From assembly GCF_002968015.1 (NCBI RefSeq), contig NZ_PUIP01000007.1, positions 124,001-188,000 of the forward strand: DNA of 64,000 nucleotides, read 5' to 3'. The DNA is from Massilia phosphatilytica (GTDB taxonomy: Bacteria; Pseudomonadota; Gammaproteobacteria; Burkholderiales; Burkholderiaceae_D). Of this stretch, positions 29,737-39,374 are shown in pieces (the first letter of the stretch is position 1; each line of letters opens with the position of its first letter). The notes under the pieces are model-generated. The model made no database searches and was not told where the DNA came from. It saw only the letters and a program-made list of their open reading frames with translations. The position numbers were made by a program, and so were the translations under genes.

Positions 29737-32556
29737 ATGGTCGATATGGACAATCCTGCTGCACTCACTACCCCACCGCCCGGCAATGTCGACAAGGACG
29801 CGCCGCTGAAAGAAGACATCCGCCTGCTCGGCCGCCTCCTCGGCGACGTGCTGCGCGACCAGGAAGGCGAAGCCGTGTTCGACGTCGTCGAGACGATCCG
29901 CCAGACCGCCGTGCGCTTCCGCCGCGAAGACGACGAGGAAGCCGGCACCGAACTCAAGACGCTGCTCTCGAAACTGTCGCGCGAAGAGACGAACTCCGTC
30001 GTGCGCGCCTTTTCGTACTTTTCGCACCTCGCCAACATCGCGGAAGACCAGCACCACATCCGCCGCCGCCGCGCCCACCTGCTGGCCGGCTCGACGCCGC
30101 AGCCGTCCAGCGTCGCCTACGCCCTCACCCGCCTGAAGGATGCCGGCGTCGCGCAGGACACGGTCGAAGACTTCCTGCGCGAGGCGCTGATCGCGCCAGT
30201 GCTGACGGCGCACCCGACCGAAGTCCAGCGGAAAAGTACCCTCGACGCCGAGCACGACATCGCGCGCCTGCTGGCCGAGCGCGACCTGCCGCTCACGCCG
30301 AAGGAACGCGCGCGCAACCTGCAACTGCTGCAGGCCCGCATCGCGACCCTGTGGCAGACCCGCATGCTGCGCTACGAAAAACTGACGGTGGCGGACGAGA
30401 TCGAGAACGCCCTGTCCTACTACCGCACCACGTTCCTGCGCGAGCTGCCGGCCGTGTACGACGACGTCGAGGAAGAGATCGCGGCGCAGTACGGCGCGCC
30501 GGCCGCTGGCCTGGACGACGCGGCCTACATGCAGATGGGCAGCTGGATCGGCGGCGACCGCGACGGCAACCCGAACGTCAACGCCGCGACGATGCAGCGC
30601 GCCCTCGTGCGCCATTCCACGACCATCTTCGACTTCTATCTCGACGAAGTGCACGCGCTGGGCGCGGAACTGTCGCCGTCCACCTTGCTCGTGTCCGCGA
30701 GCCCCGCGCTGCTGGCGCTGGCGGATGCCTCGCCCGACCATTCCCCGCACCGCAGCGACGAACCGTACCGCCGCGCGCTGATCGGCGTCTACGCGCGCCT
30801 CGCAGCGACGGCGCGCGAGCTGGGCGCCACCAACATCCTGCGCAAGGAAGTGGGCCATGCGGATGCTTATCGCGATGCATCGGAGTTCCGGGCCGAGTTG
30901 CAGGTGCTCGTCGATTCGCTGAACGAGAACCACGGCGCCATCCTCGCCGTGCCGCGCCTGAACGGCCTCGTACGCGCGGCGCGCATCTTCGGCTTCCACC
31001 TCGCCTCGCTGGACATGCGCCAGAGCTCCGACGTGCACGAGAAAGTGCTGGCCGAGCTGTTCGCCCGCGCCGGCGTCGAAGCGGATTACGCCGCGCTGAC
31101 TGAAGACGCGAAGGTGAAGCTGCTGCTGGACGAACTGGCGCAGCCGCGCCTGCTGTACACGCCGTACGAAAGCTATTCGGACATCACGAATTCCGAACTG
31201 CAGATCCTGCGCACGGCGCGCGAGATCCGCAAGCGCTACGGCACGCGCGCGATCCGCAACTACATCATCTCGCACACGGAGGAGGTGTCCGACCTGCTCG
31301 AAGTCCTGCTGCTGCAAAAGGAAACGGGCCTCTTCCGCCCGAGCGAGAAGAAGAGCGACGCGATGGTGATCCCGCTGTTCGAGACCATCCCCGACCTGCA
31401 GCGCGCCGCCGAGATCATGGGCACATGGATGGCGCTGCCGATCGTGGCGGACGTGATCGAGCACCAGGGCCGCCTGCAGGAAGTCATGCTGGGCTATTCG
31501 GATTCGAACAAGGACGGCGGCTTCCTGACGTCGAACTGGGAGCTCTACCAGGCCGAGTTGAAGCTCGTGAAAGTGTTCGCGGACGCGAACGTCAAGCTGC
31601 GCCTGTTCCACGGCCGCGGCGGCACGGTCGGCCGCGGCGGTGGTCCGAGCTACGACGCGATCCTCGCGCAACCGCCGGGCACCGTGAACGGCCAGATCCG
31701 CCTGACGGAACAGGGCGAGATCATCTCGTCGAAATTCAGCAATCCGGAAATCGGCCGCCGCAACCTGGAACTGCTCGTCGCCGCGACGCTGGAGGCAGGC
31801 CTGATGCCGCACGATGCCGACCGCGAACAGATCGAGCGCCTGGCGCGCTTCGAACCCGTGATGGCCGAGCTGTCGCAGCGCGCGTACAAGGCGTACCGCG
31901 ACCTCGTGTACGAGACCCCGGGCTTCACCGACTACTTCTTCGCCGCCACGCCGATCGCCGAGATCGCGGAGCTGAACCTCGGTTCGCGCCCCGCGTCACG
32001 CAAGTCGACGCGCCGCATCGAAGACCTGCGCGCGATCCCCTGGGGCTTCTCGTGGGGCCAGTGCCGCCTGCTGCTGCCGGGCTGGTTCGGCTTCGGCGCG
32101 GCCGTCTCCGGCTGGCTCGCCGAGGGCAACCGGAACGAACGCCTGGCGCTGCTGCGCGAGATGGGCCAGCACTGGCCGTTCTTCGCGACGCTGCTGTCGA
32201 ACATGGACATGGTGCTGGCGAAGTCCGATCTCGCCATTGCGTCGCGCTACGCGGAACTGGTGCCGGACGCCGAGCTGCGCGAGCGTATCTTCAAGCGCAT
32301 CGCGGCCGAGTATGCGGAGACGCTGCGCTGCCTGGAACTCGTCACCGGCACGCATGAACGCCTCGTGAACAACCCGCTGCTCGCACGTTCGATCCAGAAC
32401 CGCTTTGCCTATCTCGATCCGCTGAACCACTTGCAGGTCGAGCTGATCCAGCGGCACCGGGCGCTGTCGGCCGAGGAGAAGGTCGACGAGCGGGTGCATC
32501 GGGGGATTCACCTGTCGATCAACGGGGTGGCGGCGGGCCTGCGCAACACCGGCTGA
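29737..32556 (+). CDS. ppc: Phosphoenolpyruvate carboxylase
   Basis: Anaplerotic enzyme of 939 residues converting PEP and bicarbonate to oxaloacetate. Catalytic His159 is in [11 protein letters not shown]; the second active-site block is [13 protein letters not shown]; the C-terminus ends [10 protein letters not shown], with Gly as in allosteric bacterial enzymes. ATG at 29737 and an in-frame ATG three codons later are both possible. It stops one base before the convergent outer-membrane protein gene. Confidence 0.96.
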   Translation: MVDMDNPAALTTPPPGNVDKDAPLKEDIRLLGRLLGDVLRDQEGEAVFDVVETIRQTAVRFRREDDEEAGTELKTLLSKLSREETNSVVRAFSYFSHLANIAEDQHHIRRRRAHLLAGSTPQPSSVAYALTRLKDAGVAQDTVEDFLREALIAPVLTAHPTEVQRKSTLDAEHDIARLLAERDLPLTPKERARNLQLLQARIATLWQTRMLRYEKLTVADEIENALSYYRTTFLRELPAVYDDVEEEIAAQYGAPAAGLDDAAYMQMGSWIGGDRDGNPNVNAATMQRALVRHSTTIFDFYLDEVHALGAELSPSTLLVSASPALLALADASPDHSPHRSDEPYRRALIGVYARLAATARELGATNILRKEVGHADAYRDASEFRAELQVLVDSLNENHGAILAVPRLNGLVRAARIFGFHLASLDMRQSSDVHEKVLAELFARAGVEADYAALTEDAKVKLLLDELAQPRLLYTPYESYSDITNSELQILRTAREIRKRYGTRAIRNYIISHTEEVSDLLEVLLLQKETGLFRPSEKKSDAMVIPLFETIPDLQRAAEIMGTWMALPIVADVIEHQGRLQEVMLGYSDSNKDGGFLTSNWELYQAELKLVKVFADANVKLRLFHGRGGTVGRGGGPSYDAILAQPPGTVNGQIRLTEQGEIISSKFSNPEIGRRNLELLVAATLEAGLMPHDADREQIERLARFEPVMAELSQRAYKAYRDLVYETPGFTDYFFAATPIAEIAELNLGSRPASRKSTRRIEDLRAIPWGFSWGQCRLLLPGWFGFGAAVSGWLAEGNRNERLALLREMGQHWPFFATLLSNMDMVLAKSDLAIASRYAELVPDAELRERIFKRIAAEYAETLRCLELVTGTHERLVNNPLLARSIQNRFAYLDPLNHLQVELIQRHRALSAEEKVDERVHRGIHLSINGVAAGLRNTG

Positions 32557-32557
32557 T

Positions 32558-33334
32558 CTAGCGCCGCACGGAGATACCAAACGCCAGGCTGAGCCCTGGC
32601 GTCTGGCGATTCAGTCCGTGCACGACCATCGCGTCGAGCTGGCAATCCTTGTTCACGAGCCACGCCACGCCCGCATCGACGAGCGCCTGCGTCCCGTGCC
32701 CGATCTGCGGCGCGGCCACTTCCGCAAAGCCGTGCAGCCGCTCGCTGAACGCTTTTCCTAGCGACGCCGCGAACACCCCATACGTCGCATCGCTGTCGCG
32801 CACGACACCGGGCATCACGCCCAGCGACCAGTCATGCCCGAGATCCCACTCCACCGGCAGCTCGACCGCTGGCCGGAACCCGCTGCCGCGCAGTCCCGCG
32901 CTCCCGGTCGGCAGCGCCACCTCCGCGATCACGCCGACCGACGGCCGCATGCCATCCTGGCCGGCGACATGCCATTTCAAACCTGCGGACAAGTCCGCCC
33001 AGCCGGCGCTCACCGTGTGCGCACCCGTGCCCGGGTCGCTCGCGTGTTCGATCGTGCGCCCGTCCGTCTCCACGCGCAATTCGAGCGCGTCCGCCACGCC
33101 GATGCGCAACAGGGTCGGCGTCGTCAGCGTGCGCACGTGCGCGTCAAGGTCGCGCTGACGGTCCCATTGCACGCCCGTCTCGAGCTGCACGCGGCGGTTG
33201 CCCACTACCTGGCTCGAGTTGGCGACGTTGGGACGGTCGGGATTGATGGTGTCGTCGTCAGCACGGGCAGCCGGGAGCGACAGGATGCCTGCCAGCAGGC
33301 AGGCCAGGGAAGCGGAACGGATCGAAGGTTGCAT
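32558..33334 (-). CDS. Outer-membrane transporter-like protein (phenol-degradation MetA type), paralog 1
   Basis: Exported protein of 258 residues: signal peptide to AARA, then DDDTINPDRPNVANSSQVVGNRRVQLETG and a beta-rich body ending GISVRR. It resembles the family named after the meta-pathway phenol degradation transporter (PF13557), presumed beta-barrels. A clear paralog is at 35012-35788; they share [30 protein letters not shown] and HGLNR/RGLNR. The two flank a chemoreceptor on the same strand. Confidence 0.8.
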   Translation of the reverse strand: MQPSIRSASLACLLAGILSLPAARADDDTINPDRPNVANSSQVVGNRRVQLETGVQWDRQRDLDAHVRTLTTPTLLRIGVADALELRVETDGRTIEHASDPGTGAHTVSAGWADLSAGLKWHVAGQDGMRPSVGVIAEVALPTGSAGLRGSGFRPAVELPVEWDLGHDWSLGVMPGVVRDSDATYGVFAASLGKAFSERLHGFAEVAAPQIGHGTQALVDAGVAWLVNKDCQLDAMVVHGLNRQTPGLSLAFGISVRR

Positions 33335-33408
33335 AAGGTCGGTGAAAATGCGGATGCCGACAGTATGCCAAGGTCGGGCCGGCGCGGCCCAACCTGTCTA
33401 AACCGTAA

Positions 33409-35001
33409 TTATTGCAGTGCGAGGCGGGGGGCCGGTGCCCGCGCCGCGACGCGCGGCGCCGCGTCGAGCACGAAGCTCGCCACGAGCCGGCGCAGCTGCT
33501 CCGCCTGTTCCTGCATGGCGCTCGCCGCGGCCGTGGCTTCTTCCACGAGCGCCGCGTTCTGCTGCGTGGCGCCGTCGATTTCGACGATGGCGCGGTTGAC
33601 CTGGCCGATGCCCTGCTCCTGCTCGCCGCTGGCGATGCTGATCTCGCCCATGATCGCGGTCACGCGGCCCACGCTGTCGACGACGTCGCGCATCGTGGCG
33701 CCGGCATCGGCGACGAGACGCGTGCCGGCGTCGACGCGGGCCACGGAATCGTCGATCAGGCCCTTGATCTCGCGCGCGGCCGCGTTGGCGCGCTGGGCCA
33801 GCGTGCGCACCTCGCCCGCGACGACGGCGAACCCGCGTCCTTGTTCTCCCGCGCGGGCCGCTTCCACGGCGGCGTTCAACGCGAGGATATTGGTCTGGAA
33901 CGCGATCCCTTCGATGACGCCGATGATGTCGACGATGCGGCGCGCGGCCGTATCGATCGCACCCATCGTGTCGACCACCTGTTCCACGACGGCGCCGCCG
34001 CGCCGGGCGACATCGGACGCCGATTGCGCGAGGCTGTCCGCCTGGCGCGCGTGCTCGGTGTTCTGGCGCACGGTGGCCGTCAGTTGTTCGATCGACGCCG
34101 CCGTCTCTTCCAGCGCGCCGGCCTGTGCTTCCGTGCGGCGCGACAGGTCGGCGTTGCCGCTGGCGATCTGCGCGGTGGCCGTCGCGATGGCCTCGGTGCC
34201 GCCGCGTACGTCGCCGACGATGCGGCGCAAGCTGCCCTGCATCGCGCCCAGCGCGCGGCTCAAGTGCCCGGTCTCGCTGCGGTCGTCGTCGGCGCACGCG
34301 AGGTCCGTATCGAGGCGGCCGGCCGCGATGCGGTCGGCGAGGTCGATCGCCGCGTCGAGCGGGCGGCTGATCGAGCGCACGAGCAGCACGCCCGCCACGA
34401 ACGTCGTCAGCGCGGCCAGCAGGGCGACCGCGATGACTTGCACGCGCGCGGCGCGGACCGTCGTGTCGCCGGCGGCGCGCGTGGCGTCCGACGCGGCTTC
34501 GATGCGCCCGGACAGCGTCTCCATGCTTTTCTCCAGCACGTGGAAGCGGTCCATGAACGCGGGATACGCGGCGCGCGCGGCGGCGGGATCGGTCAGCTTC
34601 AGGATGCCGTCGACGCTTTGCAGGTAAGCGTCGACGTCGGGTTTCACCTTGTCGATGGCCGCGCGGATCGCGGGATCGGTGACCTGCCCGTCCAGGCTCG
34701 CCATCATCTTGCGGAACAGGGCCGTGTGTTCGGCCGCGTCGCGGCAGGCGGCGTCGCGGCCGGCCGTGTCGGCGGATTCGCCCGCCAGCAGCGCGGCCAG
34801 CACGTCGGCGCGCAGTGCGTCGTGCGCCTGGTCGGCTTCCATCTGGTGGCGGATGGCGCTGCCGTTGCCGGAAATGGCATCCATGGCGCCGTCGAGCTGG
34901 CCGACGGCCAGTTCGCCGATGGCGCCGACCATCACGACAAAGGCGATGGCGGTAACGTTCCAGGCCAGCATGCGCTGGCGGATGGTGAAGCGGTTCAGCA
35001 T
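33409..35001 (-). CDS. Methyl-accepting chemotaxis protein
   Basis: Chemoreceptor of 530 residues: membrane segment near 13-33, a periplasmic four-helix-type ligand domain to about residue 185, second membrane segment ([20 protein letters not shown]), HAMP ([20 protein letters not shown]) and a signalling domain whose hairpin tip reads [21 protein letters not shown]. The ligand domain has no recognised family. No terminal CheR/CheB tether pentapeptide is seen (ends APRLALQ). AAGGA seven bases upstream supports the start. It sits ten bases after paralog 2. Confidence 0.92.
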   Translation of the reverse strand: MLNRFTIRQRMLAWNVTAIAFVVMVGAIGELAVGQLDGAMDAISGNGSAIRHQMEADQAHDALRADVLAALLAGESADTAGRDAACRDAAEHTALFRKMMASLDGQVTDPAIRAAIDKVKPDVDAYLQSVDGILKLTDPAAARAAYPAFMDRFHVLEKSMETLSGRIEAASDATRAAGDTTVRAARVQVIAVALLAALTTFVAGVLLVRSISRPLDAAIDLADRIAAGRLDTDLACADDDRSETGHLSRALGAMQGSLRRIVGDVRGGTEAIATATAQIASGNADLSRRTEAQAGALEETAASIEQLTATVRQNTEHARQADSLAQSASDVARRGGAVVEQVVDTMGAIDTAARRIVDIIGVIEGIAFQTNILALNAAVEAARAGEQGRGFAVVAGEVRTLAQRANAAAREIKGLIDDSVARVDAGTRLVADAGATMRDVVDSVGRVTAIMGEISIASGEQEQGIGQVNRAIVEIDGATQQNAALVEEATAAASAMQEQAEQLRRLVASFVLDAAPRVAARAPAPRLALQ

Positions 35002-35011
35002 GGGGATTCCT

Positions 35012-35788
35012 TCAGCGGCGCACCGACAGGCCCAGGCCGATGCCCAGGTCCGCCGTGCGGCGGTTCAGGCCGCGGGTCACCGCGGCGTCCAGTTGGATGT
35101 CGTTCGTGAGCAGCCACGTCACGCCGGCGTCGACGCTGGCCTGCGTGCCGCCGCGGTCGGCCCGGGCGATGCGCGGCGCGGCCAGTTCCACGAAGCCGTG
35201 CAGGCGTTCGGTCAAGTCGCGGCCGAGCGTGGCGGCGAGGATGCCGTAACCGCGGCGGGCGCCGCGCTCGTCGTTATCGGTACCGACGCCGGGCATGATG
35301 CCGAACCCGACGCCGTCTTCCAGCTCCCACTCGGCCGCCAGGCGCAGCGACGGGCGGACGCCGGATCCGCGCAGCGCCGCGCTGCCGCTGGCCAGGTCGG
35401 CATGCAGCAGCACGCCCAGCGACGGCTCGGCGCCGTCCTGGTCGGCCGTATGCCATTTGAGGCCGACGGACGTATCGACATAGCCGGCCGCGGTCGCGCC
35501 GCCGGCATGCACGATGGTGCGGCCGTCGGTTTCGAAGCGCAGCTCCGTGGTGTCGCCCAGGCCGATGCGCAGCAAGGTCGGCGTGGTGAGCGTGCGGGCG
35601 GTCACGCCGTCGGCGCGCTCGCGCTCCCACTGCATGCTCGTCTCCAGTTGCAGGCGGCCCTTGCCGACGACCTGGCTGGATTCGACGAAGTCGGGACGGT
35701 CGGTGGAAATCGTGTCGTCAGCGCCGGCCGATGCGGCCAGCGGCAGGCCGCAGGCGGCGGCCAGGAAAAATGAAGAAAGGCGAACCAT
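35012..35788 (-). CDS. Outer-membrane transporter-like protein (phenol-degradation MetA type), paralog 2
   Basis: Exported protein of 258 residues with signal peptide [21 protein letters not shown], then [21 protein letters not shown] and a beta-rich body ending GLSVRR. It is about half identical by eye to the protein at 32558-33334. The start ATG at 35788 fits the signal peptide; an upstream TTG at 35827 is unlikely. It is the first of three minus-strand genes (this one, chemoreceptor, paralog 1). The gap to the next gene (35789-35945) shows nothing else. Confidence 0.8.
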   Translation of the reverse strand: MVRLSSFFLAAACGLPLAASAGADDTISTDRPDFVESSQVVGKGRLQLETSMQWERERADGVTARTLTTPTLLRIGLGDTTELRFETDGRTIVHAGGATAAGYVDTSVGLKWHTADQDGAEPSLGVLLHADLASGSAALRGSGVRPSLRLAAEWELEDGVGFGIMPGVGTDNDERGARRGYGILAATLGRDLTERLHGFVELAAPRIARADRGGTQASVDAGVTWLLTNDIQLDAAVTRGLNRRTADLGIGLGLSVRR

Positions 35789-35945
35789 GTGGATAGTCGG
35801 AACAGTCGATGTGCCAAGTATCCGCAAGCAAGCTCATCAATACCAGCCAGATTGTGAATTTCTCGATCGAACCATTTTTCGTTTGATAACTAATGTCGGG
35901 GCGGCACAACAAAGCTTGCCGGACCGGCATGCCGGACGCCGCGTG

Positions 35946-37112
35946 TCAGCCCTGGAAAGAAATGCGATGGCCGGGGCGCAACGGGATGGCGGTGAGTGCC
36001 AGCACGAGGCAGAGCGCGGCCATCAACCACCATGCGGGTGCGAGATTCGACAGGTGCTCGCGCAGCAGTCCGGCGACGAGCGGCAGGATCGCCGCCAGCA
36101 GGTAGCCGCCGCCCTGGACGAAACCGACGATCGCACCGGCATCCGCCGGGTTATCGCCATGGTCCATCGCGACGATGAGCGACAGCGGGAACAGCGCACC
36201 GATGCCGAATCCGGCCAGCAGTGCCGCTGGCCATGCGAGAGCGGTGGGCGCGAGGGACAAGCCGAGCATCCCCGCGAGGAGCGCGCCGATCGACAGGAGC
36301 AGCACCACGCGCCGGTCGGGCGTCCGGCCGATCACTGCGGACACGGCGATCCCTGCCGCCACTTCCGCGCAGGTGAGGACGCCAAGCAGCGCCCCGGCCG
36401 CTTCCGGCGACCAGCCGAGCTGTGTGTAAAACGGCGGCAACCACGCCAGTACCAGGGTATAGGCGCCGGTGCCCAGGCCGAAAAAACTCAGCAGGAGCCA
36501 GCCGCGCCGCTTGCGATGCACCGGGCGCCGTGCCGTGACCACAGGCAGAGCATCGCGTTGCGACGTGGCCTGGCACCAGGCTGCCAGTCCTGCCAGGGCG
36601 GGAAACACCCATATGCCCAGGGCTGCGGTCCAGTCCATGCCTTGCGCCAGCCATGGACTTGCTGCGCTGGAGATCATCGCTCCGCCCATGATTGCCGTCG
36701 AATAGATCCCCATCACCGTTGCCGTGTGCCCTCCCGCGCGGTGCCGGATCACCATCGGCATCAAGGCCTGGACCATGGCGATACCGATGCCGCCTGCGAC
36801 CGCCGTGGCGAGCAACGCCGTGGTGCCGCTCCACACCCAGCGTCCCAGGCACGCCAGCATGATGAGCAGCACGCCGGACGCGATGCCCCGGCGCGCGCCG
36901 AGTGCGGCTTGCAGACGGGGCGCGCCCAGCATGCACGCGCCCATCAATGCGACCGGAAGCGTGGTCAGCAGGCTGGCCCCGGTATCGCTCAGCCCCGTCT
37001 CCCGCTGGATCACGTCGAGCAGTGGTCCGATCGTCGCCATCGTGGGACGAAGGTTGATTCCAACGAGCACGACCGCTGCCGGAAATGCAAATGCACCGAG
37101 TGGCTTTCCCAT
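35946..37112 (-). CDS. MFS transporter, CynX/NimT type
   Basis: Inner-membrane transporter of 388 residues with about 12 hydrophobic segments. It starts MGKPLGAFAFPAAVVLVGINLRPT, the GxNLRP block being typical of the CynX/NimT (cyanate, nitroimidazole) branch. AGGA seven bases upstream supports ATG 37112. It is divergent from a MarR gene across a palindrome, a classic repressor-controlled exporter pair. Its substrate is unknown. Confidence 0.88.
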   Translation of the reverse strand: MGKPLGAFAFPAAVVLVGINLRPTMATIGPLLDVIQRETGLSDTGASLLTTLPVALMGACMLGAPRLQAALGARRGIASGVLLIMLACLGRWVWSGTTALLATAVAGGIGIAMVQALMPMVIRHRAGGHTATVMGIYSTAIMGGAMISSAASPWLAQGMDWTAALGIWVFPALAGLAAWCQATSQRDALPVVTARRPVHRKRRGWLLLSFFGLGTGAYTLVLAWLPPFYTQLGWSPEAAGALLGVLTCAEVAAGIAVSAVIGRTPDRRVVLLLSIGALLAGMLGLSLAPTALAWPAALLAGFGIGALFPLSLIVAMDHGDNPADAGAIVGFVQGGGYLLAAILPLVAGLLREHLSNLAPAWWLMAALCLVLALTAIPLRPGHRISFQG

Positions 37113-37167
37113 GATGAATTCCTGGAAGCGTTTGACGCTTGGCTGCGCAACCGGCATTCCATATAAT

Positions 37168-37198
37168 TTGATGTGAAGATATTTTATCTCTACATCAA
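37168..37198. promoter_or_regulatory. Operator palindrome between MFS and MarR genes
   Basis: TTGATGT (37168-37174) and ACATCAA (37192-37198) are perfect inverted arms, with inner arms AGAT (37177-37180) and ATCT (37186-37189) around ATTTT. The region is A/T-rich against a GC-rich background. It fits a MarR dimer site controlling both genes. Confidence 0.65.
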
Positions 37199-37211
37199 GA
37201 TACTTGCAAAC

Positions 37212-37712
37212 ATGGACAGAGCGCAGAAAGCAGCGGAACAATGGGCGCGCGAGCGCCCGGATCTCGACGTAGGCCCCATGATCCTGTTGGGACGACTGGG
37301 CGAAGCGGGGGCGGTCATCATGCGCGATCATCTCAATCCGCTCTTTGCGCGCTTCGGCTTGCAGCCGGGCGAATTCGACGTGCTGGCAACGCTGAGGCGC
37401 AGCGGACCGCCCTATGCGCTCACGCCGACTGAGCTCTACGAAGCGGCCATGATCTCGTCGGGAAGCATGACGAACCGCATCGATCGGCTGGAAAAGGCCG
37501 GGCTCGTGCAACGGCAGCCCAACCCAAGGGATGGCCGGGGCACCCTGGTCGCACTCTCTGCCACGGGACTTGCCCTCATCGACGACGCGGTTGCCGAGCA
37601 TGTCGCCAACCAGCGGGCGATCGTCAGCGGGTTGACGGACAAGGAGCAGGCGCAACTTTCAACGCTTCTTGCCAAGCTCCTCGCCTCGAACGGCGGCAAG
37701 GCGCCAGGCTGA
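37212..37712 (+). CDS. MarR family transcriptional regulator
   Basis: Regulator of 166 residues from ATG 37212 (MDRAQKAAEQWARERPDLDV). Winged helix-turn-helix: LTPTELYEAAMISSGSMTNRIDRLEKAGLVQRQPNPRDGRG, with the conserved DxRG wing. A GTG at 37173 would extend it but would place the start inside the operator palindrome. It probably represses itself and the divergent exporter. Confidence 0.9.
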   Translation: MDRAQKAAEQWARERPDLDVGPMILLGRLGEAGAVIMRDHLNPLFARFGLQPGEFDVLATLRRSGPPYALTPTELYEAAMISSGSMTNRIDRLEKAGLVQRQPNPRDGRGTLVALSATGLALIDDAVAEHVANQRAIVSGLTDKEQAQLSTLLAKLLASNGGKAPG

Positions 37713-38318
37713 TCACGTCGTGGTTTCGGCACGCAACGACGCCAGCACGGCGGGCCGCGCTCCGACCCGCTGCACGTAGGCCTGCAACGCGGGCCAGTGG
37801 CCGAGATCGATGGAGAAAAACCTGCACCAGCCCAGCACGGTGAAGAGGTAGGCGTCTGCAATGCTGAAAGACGCGCCTGCCAGATAGTCCCGATTGCGCA
37901 AAACGTCTTGCAGGTAGTCGAACCGCCTGGACAGCCTGATGCGGAAGAAAACCAGGGCCTCTTCGGGAAGTGCCGCATTGAACAAGGGCGCCGAACCGGC
38001 ATGGATCTCTGTGGCGATAAAGTTCAGCCACTCCTGGAGCCGCACCCGCTCCCAGGTGCCGGCGCGCGGCGCCAGGCCGCTTTCCGGGTCGAGATCGGCC
38101 AGGTACTGAATGATGGCCGGACCTTCGGTCAGTACCTGGCCGTCGGCCAGTTCGAGCGCTGCCACATAACCCTTGGGATTAATGGTGCGGAAATCGCGGC
38201 CGTCCGCAGTGCGCTTGGTCCGGTTATCCACCTTGACGAGATCGAACGGCAGGCCCAGTTCGCGCAACACGATATGGGGAGACAGCGAGCAGGTATGGGG
38301 GGCGTAGTACAGCTTCAT
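37713..38318 (-). CDS. Glutathione S-transferase, beta-class type
   Basis: Protein of 201 residues with thioredoxin-like N-domain MKLYYAPHTCSLSPHIVLRE (Cys10, the mixed-disulfide residue of beta-class enzymes) and cis-Pro region NPKGYVAALEL, TEGPAIIQYLAD, followed by an all-helical C-domain with ASFSIADAYLFTVLGW. It is divergent from a LysR gene and convergent with marR, whose stop immediately abuts its own. Confidence 0.9.
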   Translation of the reverse strand: MKLYYAPHTCSLSPHIVLRELGLPFDLVKVDNRTKRTADGRDFRTINPKGYVAALELADGQVLTEGPAIIQYLADLDPESGLAPRAGTWERVRLQEWLNFIATEIHAGSAPLFNAALPEEALVFFRIRLSRRFDYLQDVLRNRDYLAGASFSIADAYLFTVLGWCRFFSIDLGHWPALQAYVQRVGARPAVLASLRAETTT

Positions 38319-38444
38319 GAAACTCCTCGACACGTTGAACACAGTCGCGCGGCGGTGCCTCGCTGCAACACAGTATCCTCGTGGAACATCAGGCCGTAAA
38401 ATTAATACCTGATCTTTCAACTATTAGCTGAGCTACTTATTCCC

Positions 38445-39320
38445 ATGATGAACCTCTTGCATTGGCGCCTGCTGGTTGCCGTGGCCGACGCCGGCAACAT
38501 CTCGCGCGGCGCCGAGCGCGTGGGCATAACGCAGTCCGGTGCCAGCCAGGCAATCGCGCAACTGGAAGCGTCGCTGGGATTCAAGGTGTTTACCCGCGAG
38601 CGGCGACACATCGGCATCACGGCGCTGGGCGAGCAGGTCGTGGAGCAGGCCCGTGCGATGGTGGCGCGCCTCGACGCGATTCGCGCGCTGGCCGACGACA
38701 GCCGGGGCCTCAATGGCGGGCGTATTCGCCTGGCCAGTTTTCCATCGGTGATATCGACGCTGTTGCCTGGCCTGCTGCGCGATTTCCAGCGCCGTCATCC
38801 CGGCATTGCACTGGTGGCTCTCGAAGGCACGGACGAGGAAGTGGAAGCGTGGCTGGACGCCGGCACGGTGGAGTTGGGGGTCGTATTGAATCCCGCACCG
38901 GGCCGCGCGGCAGCGATACTGGGACGCGATGCGTGGGTGGCGGTATTGCCTTCCAGTCATCCGCTGGGCCGCCGCGCCAGCGCGACTGGCGTCACGCTCG
39001 GCGAAGTGGCCGCCCAGCCGTTCATCCTCGCCACGGGCGGCTGCGCCGTGCACGGCCAGAGTCTGGTGGAACGGGCGGGCCTGCGCCTGCAGGACGTCCG
39101 CGTGACCGTGCGCGACTGGGCCAGTGCCTGCATGCTGGTGCGCGAAGACATGGGCATCGCCCTCGTGCCCGAATCGACGTTGCCTGAGGACCGGCGCGGC
39201 CTGCGCATCATGCAGCTGACGCCACCTGTTCACCGCGAATTCGGACTGGTCTGCTCCGACGCCAGGAAGACTTCGCGCCCGGTGCAGGCCCTCCTCGCAG
39301 GGCTCCTGCCCGCGCAATGA
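38445..39320 (+). CDS. LysR-type transcriptional regulator
   Basis: Regulator of 291 residues: helix-turn-helix LVAVADAGNISRGAERVGITQSGASQAIAQLEASLGFKVF, then a substrate-binding domain from about residue 90 (GRIRLASFPSVISTLLPGLL). It is divergent from the glutathione S-transferase gene, the likely target. The 126-base gap (38319-38444) is A/T-rich with no clear perfect palindrome. It is followed by a strong terminator. Confidence 0.9.
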   Translation: MMNLLHWRLLVAVADAGNISRGAERVGITQSGASQAIAQLEASLGFKVFTRERRHIGITALGEQVVEQARAMVARLDAIRALADDSRGLNGGRIRLASFPSVISTLLPGLLRDFQRRHPGIALVALEGTDEEVEAWLDAGTVELGVVLNPAPGRAAAILGRDAWVAVLPSSHPLGRRASATGVTLGEVAAQPFILATGGCAVHGQSLVERAGLRLQDVRVTVRDWASACMLVREDMGIALVPESTLPEDRRGLRIMQLTPPVHREFGLVCSDARKTSRPVQALLAGLLPAQ

Positions 39321-39322
39321 AA

Positions 39323-39356
39323 AACGCCGCGCGGCCCTTGCGGGCGGCGCGGCGTT
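39323..39356. terminator. Bidirectional terminator between lysR and rpoD
   Basis: AACGCCGCGC (39323-39332) pairs with GCGCGGCGTT (39347-39356) across a GC-rich loop; four A precede it on the left, giving a U-run for minus-strand transcripts. It sits between the convergent lysR and rpoD genes. Confidence 0.8.
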
Positions 39357-39374
39357 GCATCATGCCGGTACGTC

